A stretch of DNA of 64,000 bases, taken from contig OU015678.1 of assembly GCA_907165275.2 (NCBI GenBank), forward strand, positions 1,426,001-1,490,000. Reading direction: 5' to 3'. Below the pieces are notes generated by a model, which saw only the letters and a program-made list of their open reading frames with translations, did not search any database and had not been told where the DNA came from. Positions 10,649 to 23,300 of this stretch are shown here, piece after piece. A program made the translations under genes and the position numbers. The stretch comes from Zygaena filipendulae. Taxonomy: Eukaryota > Arthropoda > Insecta > Lepidoptera > Zygaenidae. Within the stretch, counting starts at the first letter, position 1, and each line of letters opens with the position of its first letter.

Positions 10649-10970
10649 CTAGCTGTGCCCCGCGGTTTTACCCGTGTGAGTTTCGGAATTTCCGCAGGAA
10701 CTACGAAGTGCCTAATTTACTTTTTATGCCATCAGCCTCCATGCCATCAGCTAATTAGATGTTAGCAGTGAAAGCCCGTCAAAATCGGTACAACCGTTTC
10801 GGAGATCCATGCGCGTGAGTTTCGGAACCCCCACAGGAACTCAAAACTTCTTTTACTCTTCTCCTCCTTATAATAACAAACACAACATAAAAGAATTAGC
10901 GAAATCGGTCCAGCCGCTCACGCGTGATGCTAGGATGAAGGGAAATAAGGATTCATTTTTATATAATAAA
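10649..10970 (-). mobile_element. Helitron-like element, family E' (long form)
   Basis: On the minus strand it ends with the hairpin and CTAG (10649), and it starts near 10970 with a segment like that of the copy at 62667. It carries the GACGGGCTTTCACTGC-type core and the shared GGAACTCC motifs. It abuts the next element head to tail. Confidence 0.7.
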
Positions 10971-11199
10971 CTAGCTGTCCCCCGCGATTTCATCCGCGGT
11001 AATTTCGGAGTTCCCGCGGAGGTTGCGGAAAAAAGTACTCTATGTCCTTCAGTTCCCGAGGGAATTCCGGGATAAAAACTATCCTATCTTTTAAGTTGGA
11101 CCATATTATAAATGGTTACAAAATTTAATCAAAATCCGTTCAGTAGTTTCGGAGTCCATCGCGGACAAACAACGTGACACGTGATTTATATATATTAGA
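10971..11199 (-). mobile_element. Helitron-like element, family C
   Basis: Minus-strand copy with both ends: TC at 11199 and CTAG at 10971. The body has CACGTGTCACGTTGTTTGTC and CCGCGATGGACTCCGAAAC. A short AGATA/AGATAAG repeat lies outside its 5' end. It is tandem with the family E' copy to its left. Confidence 0.85.
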
Positions 11200-11383
11200 T
11201 AAGATAAGATAAGATTATAGTTGCAATGACATTTGCTGCATAAACAGCTGAACGGATTTGTATGACATTGTGCACACAAACAGGCGTACAATATCTTCTG
11301 TATTAACACACAATATTTCTATAGTTTTAAATCTAAATGTATAGTGGGGATTTTTTTAATAAATTAAGGAAGGATCTGTAATA

Positions 11384-11739
11384 ATATACAACGTGTTAAT
11401 GAATTAACTGAAAACCTGATACACCCCATTTAAAAAAATAAGCAATAATAAGATTAAAATATATTTTATGTCAAAAAAATGTATACTTTAAAAGTTATTC
11501 AACATTAGTTTGGAGGTGACCTATCTACGAAATTCCAAGCGCTACGCCCGCGCCTGTCGGTTCGAATTTTTTGCTGCGGGCGGCGTACGTGCCAAATATT
11601 GTATTATAAATAATTTAGATATGGGCTAGTAAAAATGAAAAAATACAACCTATATTAAAACGTAGTGCGATCGATTCGCTAGTCCATTCTGAGCAAACTA
11701 CTTTCTAGTTTTCAGTTAATTCATTAACACGTTGTATAT
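11384..11739. mobile_element. MITE with 30-bp inverted ends (family M2)
   Basis: The inverted ends read ATATACAACGTGTTAATG then AATTAACTGAAAAC, mirrored at the right end. A second copy in opposite body orientation is at 54389-54735, and a terminal fragment is at 60811-60856. The interior has no coding sequence. The superfamily is not assigned. Confidence 0.8.
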
Positions 11740-12540
11740 GTATAGTACCTACCTACTTATTTGTGTAGGTTTTAAAGTGTAATAGTTTATAACACTAGTT
11801 TATTAATTTCTTATTATTATTTTTATGATCTGTCACTGCTTGGTCACAACTGTCTGTCTTTCCCACTATCTCAATTTTAATAAAGAATACTGAAAGAGAT
11901 GAAGAGGTTTTATTATAATATTTACCTACTTATTTAGCAAAGTAAAAACATTTTTTTCTGTACGTCTGTTTGTGAATTGGAATTGAACTTCACACAGTTA
12001 TAGTTGACCTTAAAACCCACGCTTGTTTTCGTAACAATCGGTCCAAGGAAAGTGTGTTATAAAAATTTGAAACGAAGTACAATTTTTTTTTAAAGCTGGT
12101 ACATTACAACACATTTTATGCAATATACTTTAATTATAATAATATACAAAAGTGAATTCTAAACTTTAAACACACATACCATCTCCATTCCGTCGGTAAT
12201 CGGTATGGAATATAGATAAAATATAGCACGTGATTATCGTAGACCGTCGTAGGTCGTAGCTACATTTCGTAGTCTCGTAGACTGCTACGATACGCCTACG
12301 CACCTACGAGCTACCGCTGTCTACGCAAATGTAGACATTGTAGCTTGTTATCGGCACAGATAATATAATACTATATCGGTATAACATAGACGTAGTACTT
12401 TTCTTAGAATGTCTTTTGTAATTATTCAATGTATTTTTATATTTTACATCCTATGGTTACGCTTGTCTCCTAAAAGTATAGGTAGGGACTATTGCCTATC
12501 ACTTGCCTCGTCCACATTCAAGACCATGTTAACTTGCTCA
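11740..12540. other. Non-coding upstream DNA with a CGTAG/CTACG cluster
   Basis: AT-rich, no gene seen. At 12237-12345 five CGTAG pentamers are followed by four CTACG pentamers, an inverted arrangement able to fold back. Confidence 0.5.
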
Positions 12541-12713
12541 TCCTTATAAATGCGAAAGTTTGTTTGTTTGTTTGTTAACGCTTTCACGCCTCAACGGCTC
12601 AACTGATCCTCATGAAACTTTGCACACACGTTGTCAAGACTGCAGAGTTTTTGTCCCGGAATTCCCGCGGGAACTTTGAAATTAACGCAGGTGAACCCGC
12701 GGGAAACAGCTAG
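12541..12713 (+). mobile_element. Helitron-like element, family A, near full length
   Basis: Begins TCCTTATAAATGCGAAAG and ends CAGGTGAACCCGCGGG, AAACAGCTAG. The middle has GTTAACGCTTTCACGCC and CTCATGAAACTTTGCAC. No terminal inverted repeats and no clear target duplication, as expected for Helitrons. Confidence 0.85.
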
Positions 12714-13059
12714 TAGTAAATGTAAAAGGATTATGCAATAGGAGTAAACTGAAAAGTGAGTAGCAAAGGAAAATATTCTCACAATAAAATCCGTGCTTCA
12801 TTATCCGTTAAGCAAAAAAAGTATAAGAAATAAACACAAGTTGCTCAGGAAATTCCATTACGTTTTATGTCAAAACAAAGATCTAATAAAAACCGCTTAC
12901 CTATGAATAAAGTGAGTGAGCCACCCCACACCACAATGTAATCTACTAATACAATCGCCAACAAGGTTATTGCATCCCTTAAAAACATAGTAAAACACCC
13001 TATTTCCTATGTAATAAAAACTAAATTGCAGCGGACCAACTGCAATCCGAACATTGTAA

Positions 13060-13380
13060 GTACAACTACCTGACCATTTTACTAAGATCTGTGGCAGTAC
13101 TCTTAAACTCCCCTTTGTTATACTGCTTCTGATAGGTTTTTAAAGGGGAGGGAATGTCAAGTGATTGTGGTGGATATAACAAAAGCGCGCCTAAAAAGCC
13201 GGCCCGTGCGTTTGGAAACCCGCCCCTTTCTAAAGAAGGGAGTGGCCGGTACAAGTCAGTGGTTATACAACCTCCATGAGAGATACATGTGTCGTTGAAA
13301 CGCGGATAGAATGTGAACGTAAAATCGTTACGCGAACGTTGCAGTGTATTCAAAATAAACCGCGAACTGGCCGGTGTAGT
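13060..13380. promoter_or_regulatory. Promoter-proximal GC-richer region of Dbx
   Basis: Repeat-free block 200-500 bp upstream of the start codon and clearly less AT-rich than its surroundings. An insect initiator-like TCAGT occurs at 13256-13260 without a convincing TATA box. The transcription start is not determined. Confidence 0.4.
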
Positions 13381-13555
13381 TTTATTTTTATTGTTTTGAA
13401 ATTAGAACAAAAATTAAATGCTAGTGACACACACATTCGAAAATAAAAAACGGAGAAAAAACATGACAGCTATTAGCTATTTTGCATTGCTAAAAAATTG
13501 CGTTCTATAAATTTCCTTTGTTTTCTACGTTAAGTAAATTACTAATTAGTTTGTT

Positions 13556-13567
13556 ATGAATGTATGA
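13556..13567 (+). promoter_or_regulatory. Minimal upstream ORF overlapping the Dbx start codon
   Basis: ATG AAT GTA TGA (13556-13567) has G at -3. Its stop overlaps the main ATG at 13564 in an ATGA arrangement. A second upstream ATG at 13560 opens an eight-codon frame (stop included) that overlaps the gene. The second in-frame Met (13567) has A at -3 and may be the true start. Confidence 0.5.
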
Positions 13568-14371
13568 TGTACCCAACGGATAGTTTTAAACATGGACAAA
13601 TGAAGTTGAACTCGTTCGTGACACAGAAAGGTTTTGACCACAACATTATGTTAAGGACGATACAGAACTTGTGCTATAACAAAACAAACGGCAGCCCCTT
13701 TAATATGACCTCTCCCTTCTTGGTAGACAACATTCTGCACCAACAGAAATCTGCGAACTTCCACAGTCAATACATCAACCAGCAAATAGAAAACTACGTT
13801 ATGCAACGGCAAAATTACGAACTGTCGAGAGACAACTCGCCGGAAATGGACGATATAAAATCCGCCGAAACGGAAGAAGAATCGAACCGGGTAGAGGAAT
13901 CGATCGAGGATTCCAAAATTGAAAACGACGACGACTCGAAGAGTAGAGACGAAGAGGAAAGCTTCAACAACGTTAAAAACGAACAGGTTTATTACAATAA
14001 CGGTTATTATCCGCGGCAAGCGGAAGACGCTGTCATCAATCCGGAAAAGGAAGTTTTGAACATACCAACTTTGTCCCGGCGCTGTCAAAACTGCGGGGCG
14101 TACGACTGCTCGCCGTTCACATGCAAAAAATCCGGCATAAGTCGGCTGGAGGAGCTAGAGAAACGGTTCAATTTGCACAGCTACCATGACAACTCCGGTG
14201 ATGAAGGGGACGCGGGGAAAGACAAGAGTTATACTACGGACGATATGGTTAGGAACTGTGATGAGTATACCGGTAATAACGAACCGAAGAAACCGTTACT
14301 CAAGTTTAGTGTTAGTGCCATTTTGGGTGACAGGGACGATCCGCATAGTGGCGCCAAAAATAGCGTTAACG
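13564..14371 (+). CDS. Dbx: Dbx exon 1 (start, two eh1-like motifs, Cys cluster)
   Basis: Encodes residues 1-269 plus the first base of codon 270. The donor is G|GTGAGT at 14372, with a long T run just inside the intron. The reading frame stays open about 90 nt into the intron, but that part is T-rich and not protein-like, so the donor sets the end. Exonic base composition is clearly richer in GC than the flanks. Confidence 0.93.
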
Positions 14372-17300
14372 GTGAGTTTTTTTTTCGTTTTACTGCTATT
14401 TACCCCGCTACATTTTACCCACTATGTTTTCGTTTTTTTTACAATCAGCAGGGATTTTTCTAGCTGTACCCTGTTGCCCTGTGGTTTTACCTACTACGGG
14501 ATTCCGCGATAAAAAGTACATTAAATCTTTTGACAACGTGTAGGTATACAAAATTTCATAATAATCGGTTGAGTTTGGACAGGCGTAAAAAGTTAACAGA
14601 CAGATAGATAGACGGAGTTACTATATCGATTTCATAATATTATGGTCACTTACAATATCCATATTTCTGCCTAGATTAGTAGCTGTTGTACCCGGCCTAG
14701 TTTTTTTTTTAAATTTATTTATTACATGGCCATGGAAGCTAGTCCTTCAGCCGGTACCCGGCTCAGGTATGCTGAGCGTTGCCATTTTGTTGCGCTACTT
14801 TTTATTATAGCATAATAGTTAGCTACTTATCTCTGTTAGATTAGATATTTCTATACTATAACTAGCTGTGCCCCGCGGTTCCACCCGCGTGAGTTTCGGA
14901 ATTCCCGTACGAACTCCCTTTAGGGGGATGAAAAATAGATAGTAGCCGATTCTCAGGCTTACTGAAATGAAAATTTCATGAGAATCGGTCAAGCCGTTTC
15001 GGAGGAGTATGGGAACGAACATTGTGACACGAGAATTTTATATTATTAGATAAAAAAGTAGAATCCGCGATTTTGTACATTGAATATTTTTGACAAAAAC
15101 TGTTAGGGGCGATAAAAGGAGAGTAGGTAATCAAACACAAAAAGGGGTTTTTAAAATTATTTTTGTCTGTCTGTCTGTTCACGATAATCTCCCAATCTAC
15201 TGAACGGATTGCCATGCGGTTTTCATAGGTAGATTGAGCTTAGCCTGGAGTTACAAATAGGCTTTGTTTCATTTAAATCGGACGTCGGGAAAAAGTTTAT
15301 ATTGAAATTGAAAAAACTTTATATCTATATTTTATCCCGGAATTCCCGGGATAAAATAGATACTGAACTCGCGGGAACTCCTAAATTACCGCGGGTAAAA
15401 CTGCGGGGGACAGCTAGTTTTGTGTATGAGAAGCATAATCTGTGGAACTGTTGAACCAACTCCAAAAATTCTTACACTATAAAGCAGTGGCGAAGGGTGA
15501 AATTTGAGAGAAAAGATTGATGGAAGCCGGAAATCTACTTTAATTTCAACTTATTAAACTATTAACTGTTCCCCGCGGTTTCACCTGCGATAAGTTCCGG
15601 AGTTCCCGCGGGTATTCCGGTATAAAAAGTCCTTCCCTATATCCCTGACAACGTTCTCAATTACGGAGAGAGATGTTGCGTCTGAAGGGAAGCCGGTGGG
15701 AATCGGCTTCTATGGTACCTTCGCCACTGCTATAAAGTATAAACTCTAAAGTAAGTATAAGTTTAAGAAAGGGTTTTTAAGAAATTCAATCCCTGAGGGG
15801 GTAAAGGGTAGTGGCGCGGGGTGAAAGTTAGGGCTATGGAAATCGGTATTTGGGGTTTTCTCTCAAATTAATATACCTACCTAAGTAACACGTTTCCATT
15901 TTCCGATATTTCGATCGATATTTCGAAATTTCGATAATCGACGGGATATTAAGTATACAGGTGAGAGAAATTCTAAAATGTGTTGTTTTTCGATCGAATT
16001 ACTTTCTAATAAATATTTATAACTAGTTACGCCCCACGGTTTCACCCGCGTTAATTTCAGAGTTCCCGCGGGAATTCCGGGATAAAAAGTACCCTATGTG
16101 TTAATCTGATGTATAAGCTATACCTATTATTGTAAAGTTTCAATTAAATCCATTCAGCAGTTTTTGGGTGAAAGAGTAACAAACATCCATCCATCCATTC
16201 ATCCATCCATACGTACTTACAAACTTACGCGTTTATAATATTAGTAGGATAAGCGGATAGCCCACGGTTACCCGCCTCGATTTCTGAAAGTCCGCAGGAA
16301 CTCTTTATATTAGGATGAAAGTACCTATGCCCTTATCTTTAGTCCCTACTTTTTCCAAGAAAGAATTAAAGAAGAAGAAAGAAAATAAATTTATTTGTCA
16401 ACCAACACATAAATATACAACTGCGACAATACGGTAGTATCTCTAAGTATAGTTTGTGCTGCGACAATACAGAAATGTTGACAAAATGGTCCCGGCTCAG
16501 CATAATACTATCTCACACACTTAACAGTGTGAGGCAGCGCTGGTTTTCAGCTGGAACCGCAGTAAAAAATAAATAAAAGTAAAAAATGAACTATAAAACC
16601 AAAATTACAATAAAAAAATGAACAAAAAAACTAAACAAAAAATAAAATAAAATATATATCTTAAAATCACGTGTCACGTTGTTTGTCCGCGATGGACTCC
16701 GAAACTACAGAACGGATTTTAATAAAATTTTGTAACCATTTGTAATATGGTCCAACTTAAAAGATAGGATAGTTTTTATCCCGGAATTCCCGCGGGAACT
16801 CCGAAATTACCGCGGATGAAATCGCGGGAGACAGCTAGTAGTATATAAATACGTGACGTCTCGGTCACGGTTATTTTCAGTAATCTGATTATAATACATA
16901 AATGACTAAATACAAAAATGACATAGTACGATATACCTATACGATACTGGATACAATACATAATATAAAGAACATGTACCAAGAACTACATATAAATGTA
17001 AGTTACGAAAATTGTTTATTCTAAAAGCACGTAAGTTAGAAAACAACAAGTATGGTAGGTACCTAGGTACCTATCGGAGAAAAGAAAAATCAAATTAATA
17101 ACCGACAACACACTATCGGAGATATAGTTTATTTATCGTTATATTATATCCCCTAATTGTTCTCCAGCCGTGTATATCCGAGACAATAACGTTATAACCG
17201 AGAGACAACGGAAATATTAATAGAGAAATATGAAACGCCTACGCCAATAATAGAGAGCGTCCGGCAAGAAGCGTTAAGAAAAGGACTCGACATATTAATT

Positions 17301-20300
17301 TCGCTCCGGACCCCCTAGATACGCCCGTCCTTGTCGCACGCGTGGACTGTTCAGTGGAGCTGTCTCGCCCCCGCCCCCGCGCTTAAGTGTTCCACCAGAT
17401 GTTGCCAGTTTTATTGAAAAAGTCGGCGGCCATATTGTGACTTTCTGTTAGTAAATTAAGATGTTGGCTAAAGGAAAATTGTTATTGGTTATAATGGCGA
17501 TATATTAATCGCGGGCAAGAATTATTTTTTTCGATATTTTTTTATACGGAAACGATAATCTATACAAACTATCTTCTTAATATATATAAATCACGTGTCA
17601 CGTTGTTTCTCCGCGATGGACTCCGAAACTACTGAACGGATTTTAATAAAATTTTGTAACCATTTATAATATGGTCCAACTTAAAAGATAGGATATTTTT
17701 TATCCCGGAATTCCCGCGGGAACTCCAAAATTACCGCGGATGAAATCGCGGGGGACAGCTAGTATACGTATAAATAAAATTGAATTGTCTGTTTGTAATT
17801 TCAAATTAACAGCTTTTCATTAAATGCATAAGTATATACAATATTCACATAAAAAACAACTTTTAAAAAAATTCTCTGTCTGTCTGTGTGTTTGCTCCGG
17901 CTAATCTCTGGAACGGCTGGACCGATTTTGACGGGACTTTCACTCGCTATAGTTAATGTAACTGTAACTTAGGCTACTTTTCATCCCGGAATTCCCGCGG
18001 GAGCTCCGACATTAAAGTGGGTGAAACCGCGAGGAACAGCTACTAGCTAGTATAAAATAATCCTGTCTGCAGTCTGTTCTGAGAGTTAAATAGGTAGGTA
18101 GTTAAGTAGTAAGTTCTTTTTTATGTTATCTGAGAATGCGACGTCTTCAACTGCGGTATACTTACCTCCTCCTCTTTTAACACATCCTTAACATAAATAA
18201 TATTAAACACATTATTGGGCTTTTTCTAAATATAAAACAGAGATTGTGAATTAGGTATGCGCTCACAAAAATCGACGAGCACTGAAATAAAATTATACAT
18301 ATCGGGGCCGCACTTTCATATTAACATGTCATTCGACGCCATATTGCGATAATATTCGAATCCCGAACGACTCGCCCGCCGTCACTGCTCTCAAATCTTT
18401 GCCGTCGACAACACCTCTGCTACATTATTATCAACCTTAAGCCATTCGGCTTAAGACTCAAACATCACATACGCGATGGCGACAGATAAGTTTGTCGAAC
18501 TTTATATTACTGAGATTTGGCGGGTACTTTTTTACTCGAAAGCCATAAAGTGGATGCGAACGATTTTGTACCGGATAAATCGTTTTAGGTAACGGTTCGA
18601 TTTCGGATTTATCGAATGATTGAAATAAAAATCGAGTTTATCGCAAGTGTATGGTATGAAGTGCGTAGTTGCCGCACTCGGATTGTTTTCACAGGTGCTT
18701 TTTATTGTTATCCAGTTAGTTTTTGGGGGAGCGCAGCTAAGTTAAGCTGAGTTAAATGATTACAAATTTTGCTTTACTCCTGGCTGAGGTGGAATACTGA
18801 GTATCGTTTTGTGCTTGATGGGATTTGTTTTTGGGAAACGTTGGGAAATGAAATGAATTGGTATACTCACGGCTGTTTTTCGGAGGGGTAGGTTGAGGAC
18901 CGTGGTTTAGCCTATGAATCTTCATAAAGTAATATTAAAATGATCCTTATTTTACAATAAACCTATACGATAAAAGAAATCATGTCACATATTTTATCTC
19001 ATGTCTCATTGTATTTTATTTAGTATTCTTAAGTAGATGTAGGTGAAGTTATAAATCCTGGATTTGTGTATTTATTGAAATTATCGTAAAGGTGTATCAT
19101 CATCATCTAGATTTTTAAGCAAAAGTAATTTTTCACTTTAAAAAACTTTTAATATCTTTTTAGATTGAACAAAGGTGGTAGGTACCAGTTCTTTCGAACT
19201 AACCTTGTGTTCTCCTCATGATATGTAGTTAAATTCCATGTATATTAACGTCGTCTCAAACTACACGTTATGTTCAAACGACACTGATGTACTACACGAT
19301 ATACAACCAGTAATACACCTGAATATCCCCTAGTGATGTACCATATATCCTAGCTGTCGATTATATTATTATATCGATTTATCTGAATTCATAATCCTTA
19401 CATAGGTACTTATTGTAATCCTTATATCCTTATATATTTGTACTTAAAACAAAGTCCTCCGCTGCTTCTGTCTGTATGTCTGTTTGCGATAAAATTAAAA
19501 ACTACTAAACGGAATTTCATGCAGTTTTTACCAATAGACAGAGTGATTCAAGAGGAAATATAATTTAAATATACTTTATTGTCCCAGGAGAAACACAAAG
19601 AATTAACAAACCTATATGGATTATCCTGGAGTTCCCCCGGGACCTCCGAAATTACCGTCGGTAAAACTGCGACGGACAGCTATAGTTCATTAATAAATAC
19701 TTAGGCAAATCTCAGCCAATTTGTATAAAATAAATAATAAATATAAAATCTGTACAACTGGCAGATCTAAGACCGCGTAGTTAAACCTTCTTCCTCTTAA
19801 AAATTTTATAAATGCGAAAGTGACTTTCTTTGTTTGTTTGTTACGCTTTCACGGCTTATAACGGCGCAACCGATCACCATGAAATTCTGCATTCACGTGA
19901 AACCGCGGGGAACAGCTAGTATTTTTTTTTTTTTATGGAATAGGGGGCAAACGGGCAGGTGGCACACCTGATGATAAGTGATTACCGCCGCCCATAGACA
20001 TCTGCATCACCAGAAGGCATGCAGGTGCGTTGCCGGCCTTTAAGAAAGGAGAAGGCTCGTTTTTTGAAGGTTCCCAGGTCGTATCCGTTCGGAAAAACTG
20101 CCGGCGTAAGCTGATTCCACAGAGTGGTTGTGCGAGGCAGAAAGTGCCTGAGAAATCGCGCAGTTGTGGTATGCGTGGTATTTTTGACGCGATGTCCGGT
20201 GACGAAACTCAGCAGCCGGGATTAATCCGAACAGTTCCTCTGAACATTCCCCATGATAGATGCGGTAGAAGATGCTGAGTGAACCAACATCTCTACGTAA

Positions 20301-23300
20301 CGCCAAAGGTTCAAGCCGATCAGAAATAGCCTTGTCATCGACGATTCGAGCTGCTCTACGTTGGATACGGTCAAATGGAAGGAGCTGGTACTGGGGAGCT
20401 CCCGCCCAGAGGTGAGAACAATACTCCATGTGTGGCCGAATTTGCGCCTTATAAAGCTGCAGGCGATGGGCCGGCATGAAGTACTTTCTCGCCTTATTGA
20501 GCACACCGAGCTTCTTAGAGGCCAATTTGGCCTTCCCTTCCAAATGACTACGAAATTGAACGTCGCTCGATATATCGACGCCAAGTATTCCGATACTGGC
20601 TGAGGCAGTCAGGGGAGTGCTCTCAAAACGGGGAGATACGACAAATGGGACAAAATATATATGTATTTAATAGCTCGCGTTTAATTTCAAAGTTCCCGCG
20701 GAAATTCTGGGACAAAAAGTACCCTTTGTCCTGTTCCGTACCCTTGACAACGTGTACGCGTGAAAGCGTAACAAACAAACCAAACAAACTCACATTCGAT
20801 TACCTAACTGGGATAATCAGAGACGCAAATGAATCGATAAAATCATAGTGTTGCTACTACATATGACACCATCACTACAGCACTAATTTGGAAACAGTAC
20901 ACTCTGTGACGGTTAACACGACCGCAGACGCGTTCTGAATTTAAACGACCCAATCCGAGGCTGCGGTTGCGAGTTAACACTAGCGCGATGCGAGCGACGC
21001 CGAATTTGGGTTTTGCAACTTACGCTCCTTCAGTATGCGGAGCAGTGCGTGGCGTCGGTAATACCGAATACTTTGGGGCTCGGATATGTGATAGAAAATT
21101 GTTTGTCTTGTACCTATTGAGTTTTCTTAGTTCCAGTGTTGATTTCGGTTGGGTGAATTTCGAATAGAGAATAAATATCTATACTAATATTATAAAGAAA
21201 GAAAGAAAGAAAAGGAGTTTATTGGTCCCAACATAAAGAGGAAAGATTTTATTTTTTGTTTGTTACGATTTAACTCAAAAACTACTAGACCGATTTCAAA
21301 AATTATTTCACCATTAGAAAGCTACATTATCACTGAGTAACATAATATGCTATATTGTAATCCGGAACGGGAAACCCGAAATTAACGCGGGTGAAACCGC
21401 GGGAAACGTAGTATATGAATAATTAATAGAAATAGCACTATTTGTACAAACCTCTGTGGTTTTCTGTACTATTTTATGTCAACCATAAATTATAATAATA
21501 ATAATAATTATAATAATAATATTCGGAAAATAAATTAAAAAAAAAACAGCTCGTTATCTTATATTTATAGCTACCTATGTATAATCATATTTCTCTTTTG
21601 GTATATAATTTGTTAAGGTTTTGTGTAAATTGGTTAAAAAATAACGATAACGACTCGACCGATCACTACGAAATTTTTGTATAGACGTCTTTAGTGGTAC
21701 AGAAAAGGACATAGCGTACTTTTTACTTTGTAATTCCCGCGGGAACTCCGAAATTACTGCGGATGAAACCATGGGGGACAGCTAATAAATTATAAAAATC
21801 AGTCTTGTATCGGTAACTAAGTTTAAAAAACATGTAGCGGGAGTTGGAATGGTACTTAGGTATAAATGTACACTACAAGATCTCTACATTCTCTGCTTTT
21901 TTTAATGGAAGTCGACAAAAAAAAAATCATGAAAATAAATATTATGAACTTGTACTTTACAGAGACCGACGCGGCCGTCGGACAATAATAAAACATAATA
22001 ATGTCATATTCAAGCGCACTGACATCTGTTTGTTGACCGCAAATATATGAGTGTATGGACACAATAATTATGCTCATTAGGTAGGTACTGGCAACACGCC
22101 GGCAACATTCTATGACATATTTATGAATGTAAATAAAAAAAAATATTTACGCCACATAGAAAAAATAATCTAGCGAATTCCGTTTAAAATTTTAGAAGCT
22201 ATTTTGAAAACAATACGATCTATTTTACACGTATATTTTGCTTTTTTTAAATAATTGAAAAGTACTTGAAATGAATGAAATGAAATGAAACTTCGATAAT
22301 GCGCATTAATGTTTAGGAGACACTCAATCAATCAATCAAATATTTATTGCAACCAAGTGTATTTTGACTCAAAGTGTCGTCGTTATTTTTGATAACGTAA
22401 AAAAAGAAATGAGGAACTTCGTTCCAAAAATACATGTCTAATATCTTTTATTAATAAATATAACGGACTAAAAACTAAAATTTGATAAAATAGACTATGA
22501 TTCTATGTGCCTATAAAACATTAAAACGTCATAACAATACATAGGTAACGTATACTGAGTAACTATATAGCGTTTCAATTAACTGTTGTCGTCGCCCGGA
22601 ACGATTGCGCGCCCATGGCCGTGTGGCGGGTGTCGCGGCGATTCGGCGGCAATTTTTACGCGGGAAAGTGCGAAAATAATTGATTTCGGAACGTACCTTT
22701 ATACCGGGGGACGGAGAGTTTATTGAAAATGACTTGTTGACGGCCATTTTTATTGAGTACGGGCGCACGTTGGAATGTGTTGCCAGTTGCTTTTTGATTA
22801 CTGTTTCGTGTTTATGGCTCTGGAAATTATTTTTTAATAAACGTTAATAATGAAGAGTTGGTTATTATTTTTTAATGTTTTGAGGTTTTAGTTACGTCTT
22901 AATGTTTTAATCTGAATTTATTATAGTCTGATATGACATTAAAAATTAGGGTAATAAAACATAATGTTTTGGAAGTGGGCGTGGATAGTAGCAACAAAGT
23001 ACCTAGTAGTAAATCCGAAAGTATAAGAAACAGTGATAAATGCTCAAAGGATTAGGAGAAAGGCAGATTTTCATAAAAACTAAAACTTAGGTATAAGTAT
23101 TTAGTACATGTTTAAATATCAATTTTTGTAACCGAAATAGAACCTGTTATGAAAAACGAATAGTAAAATCTATTATTTCGCTATCCCTAGGTATCTACTC
23201 CTACATGTCTTTGATAATAATAATAAATAATTTACTATGAAGCAAAAATGGGAAATCTTATTACCTATATTTTGAAACCTTAAAAACACAAGAAAATGGC

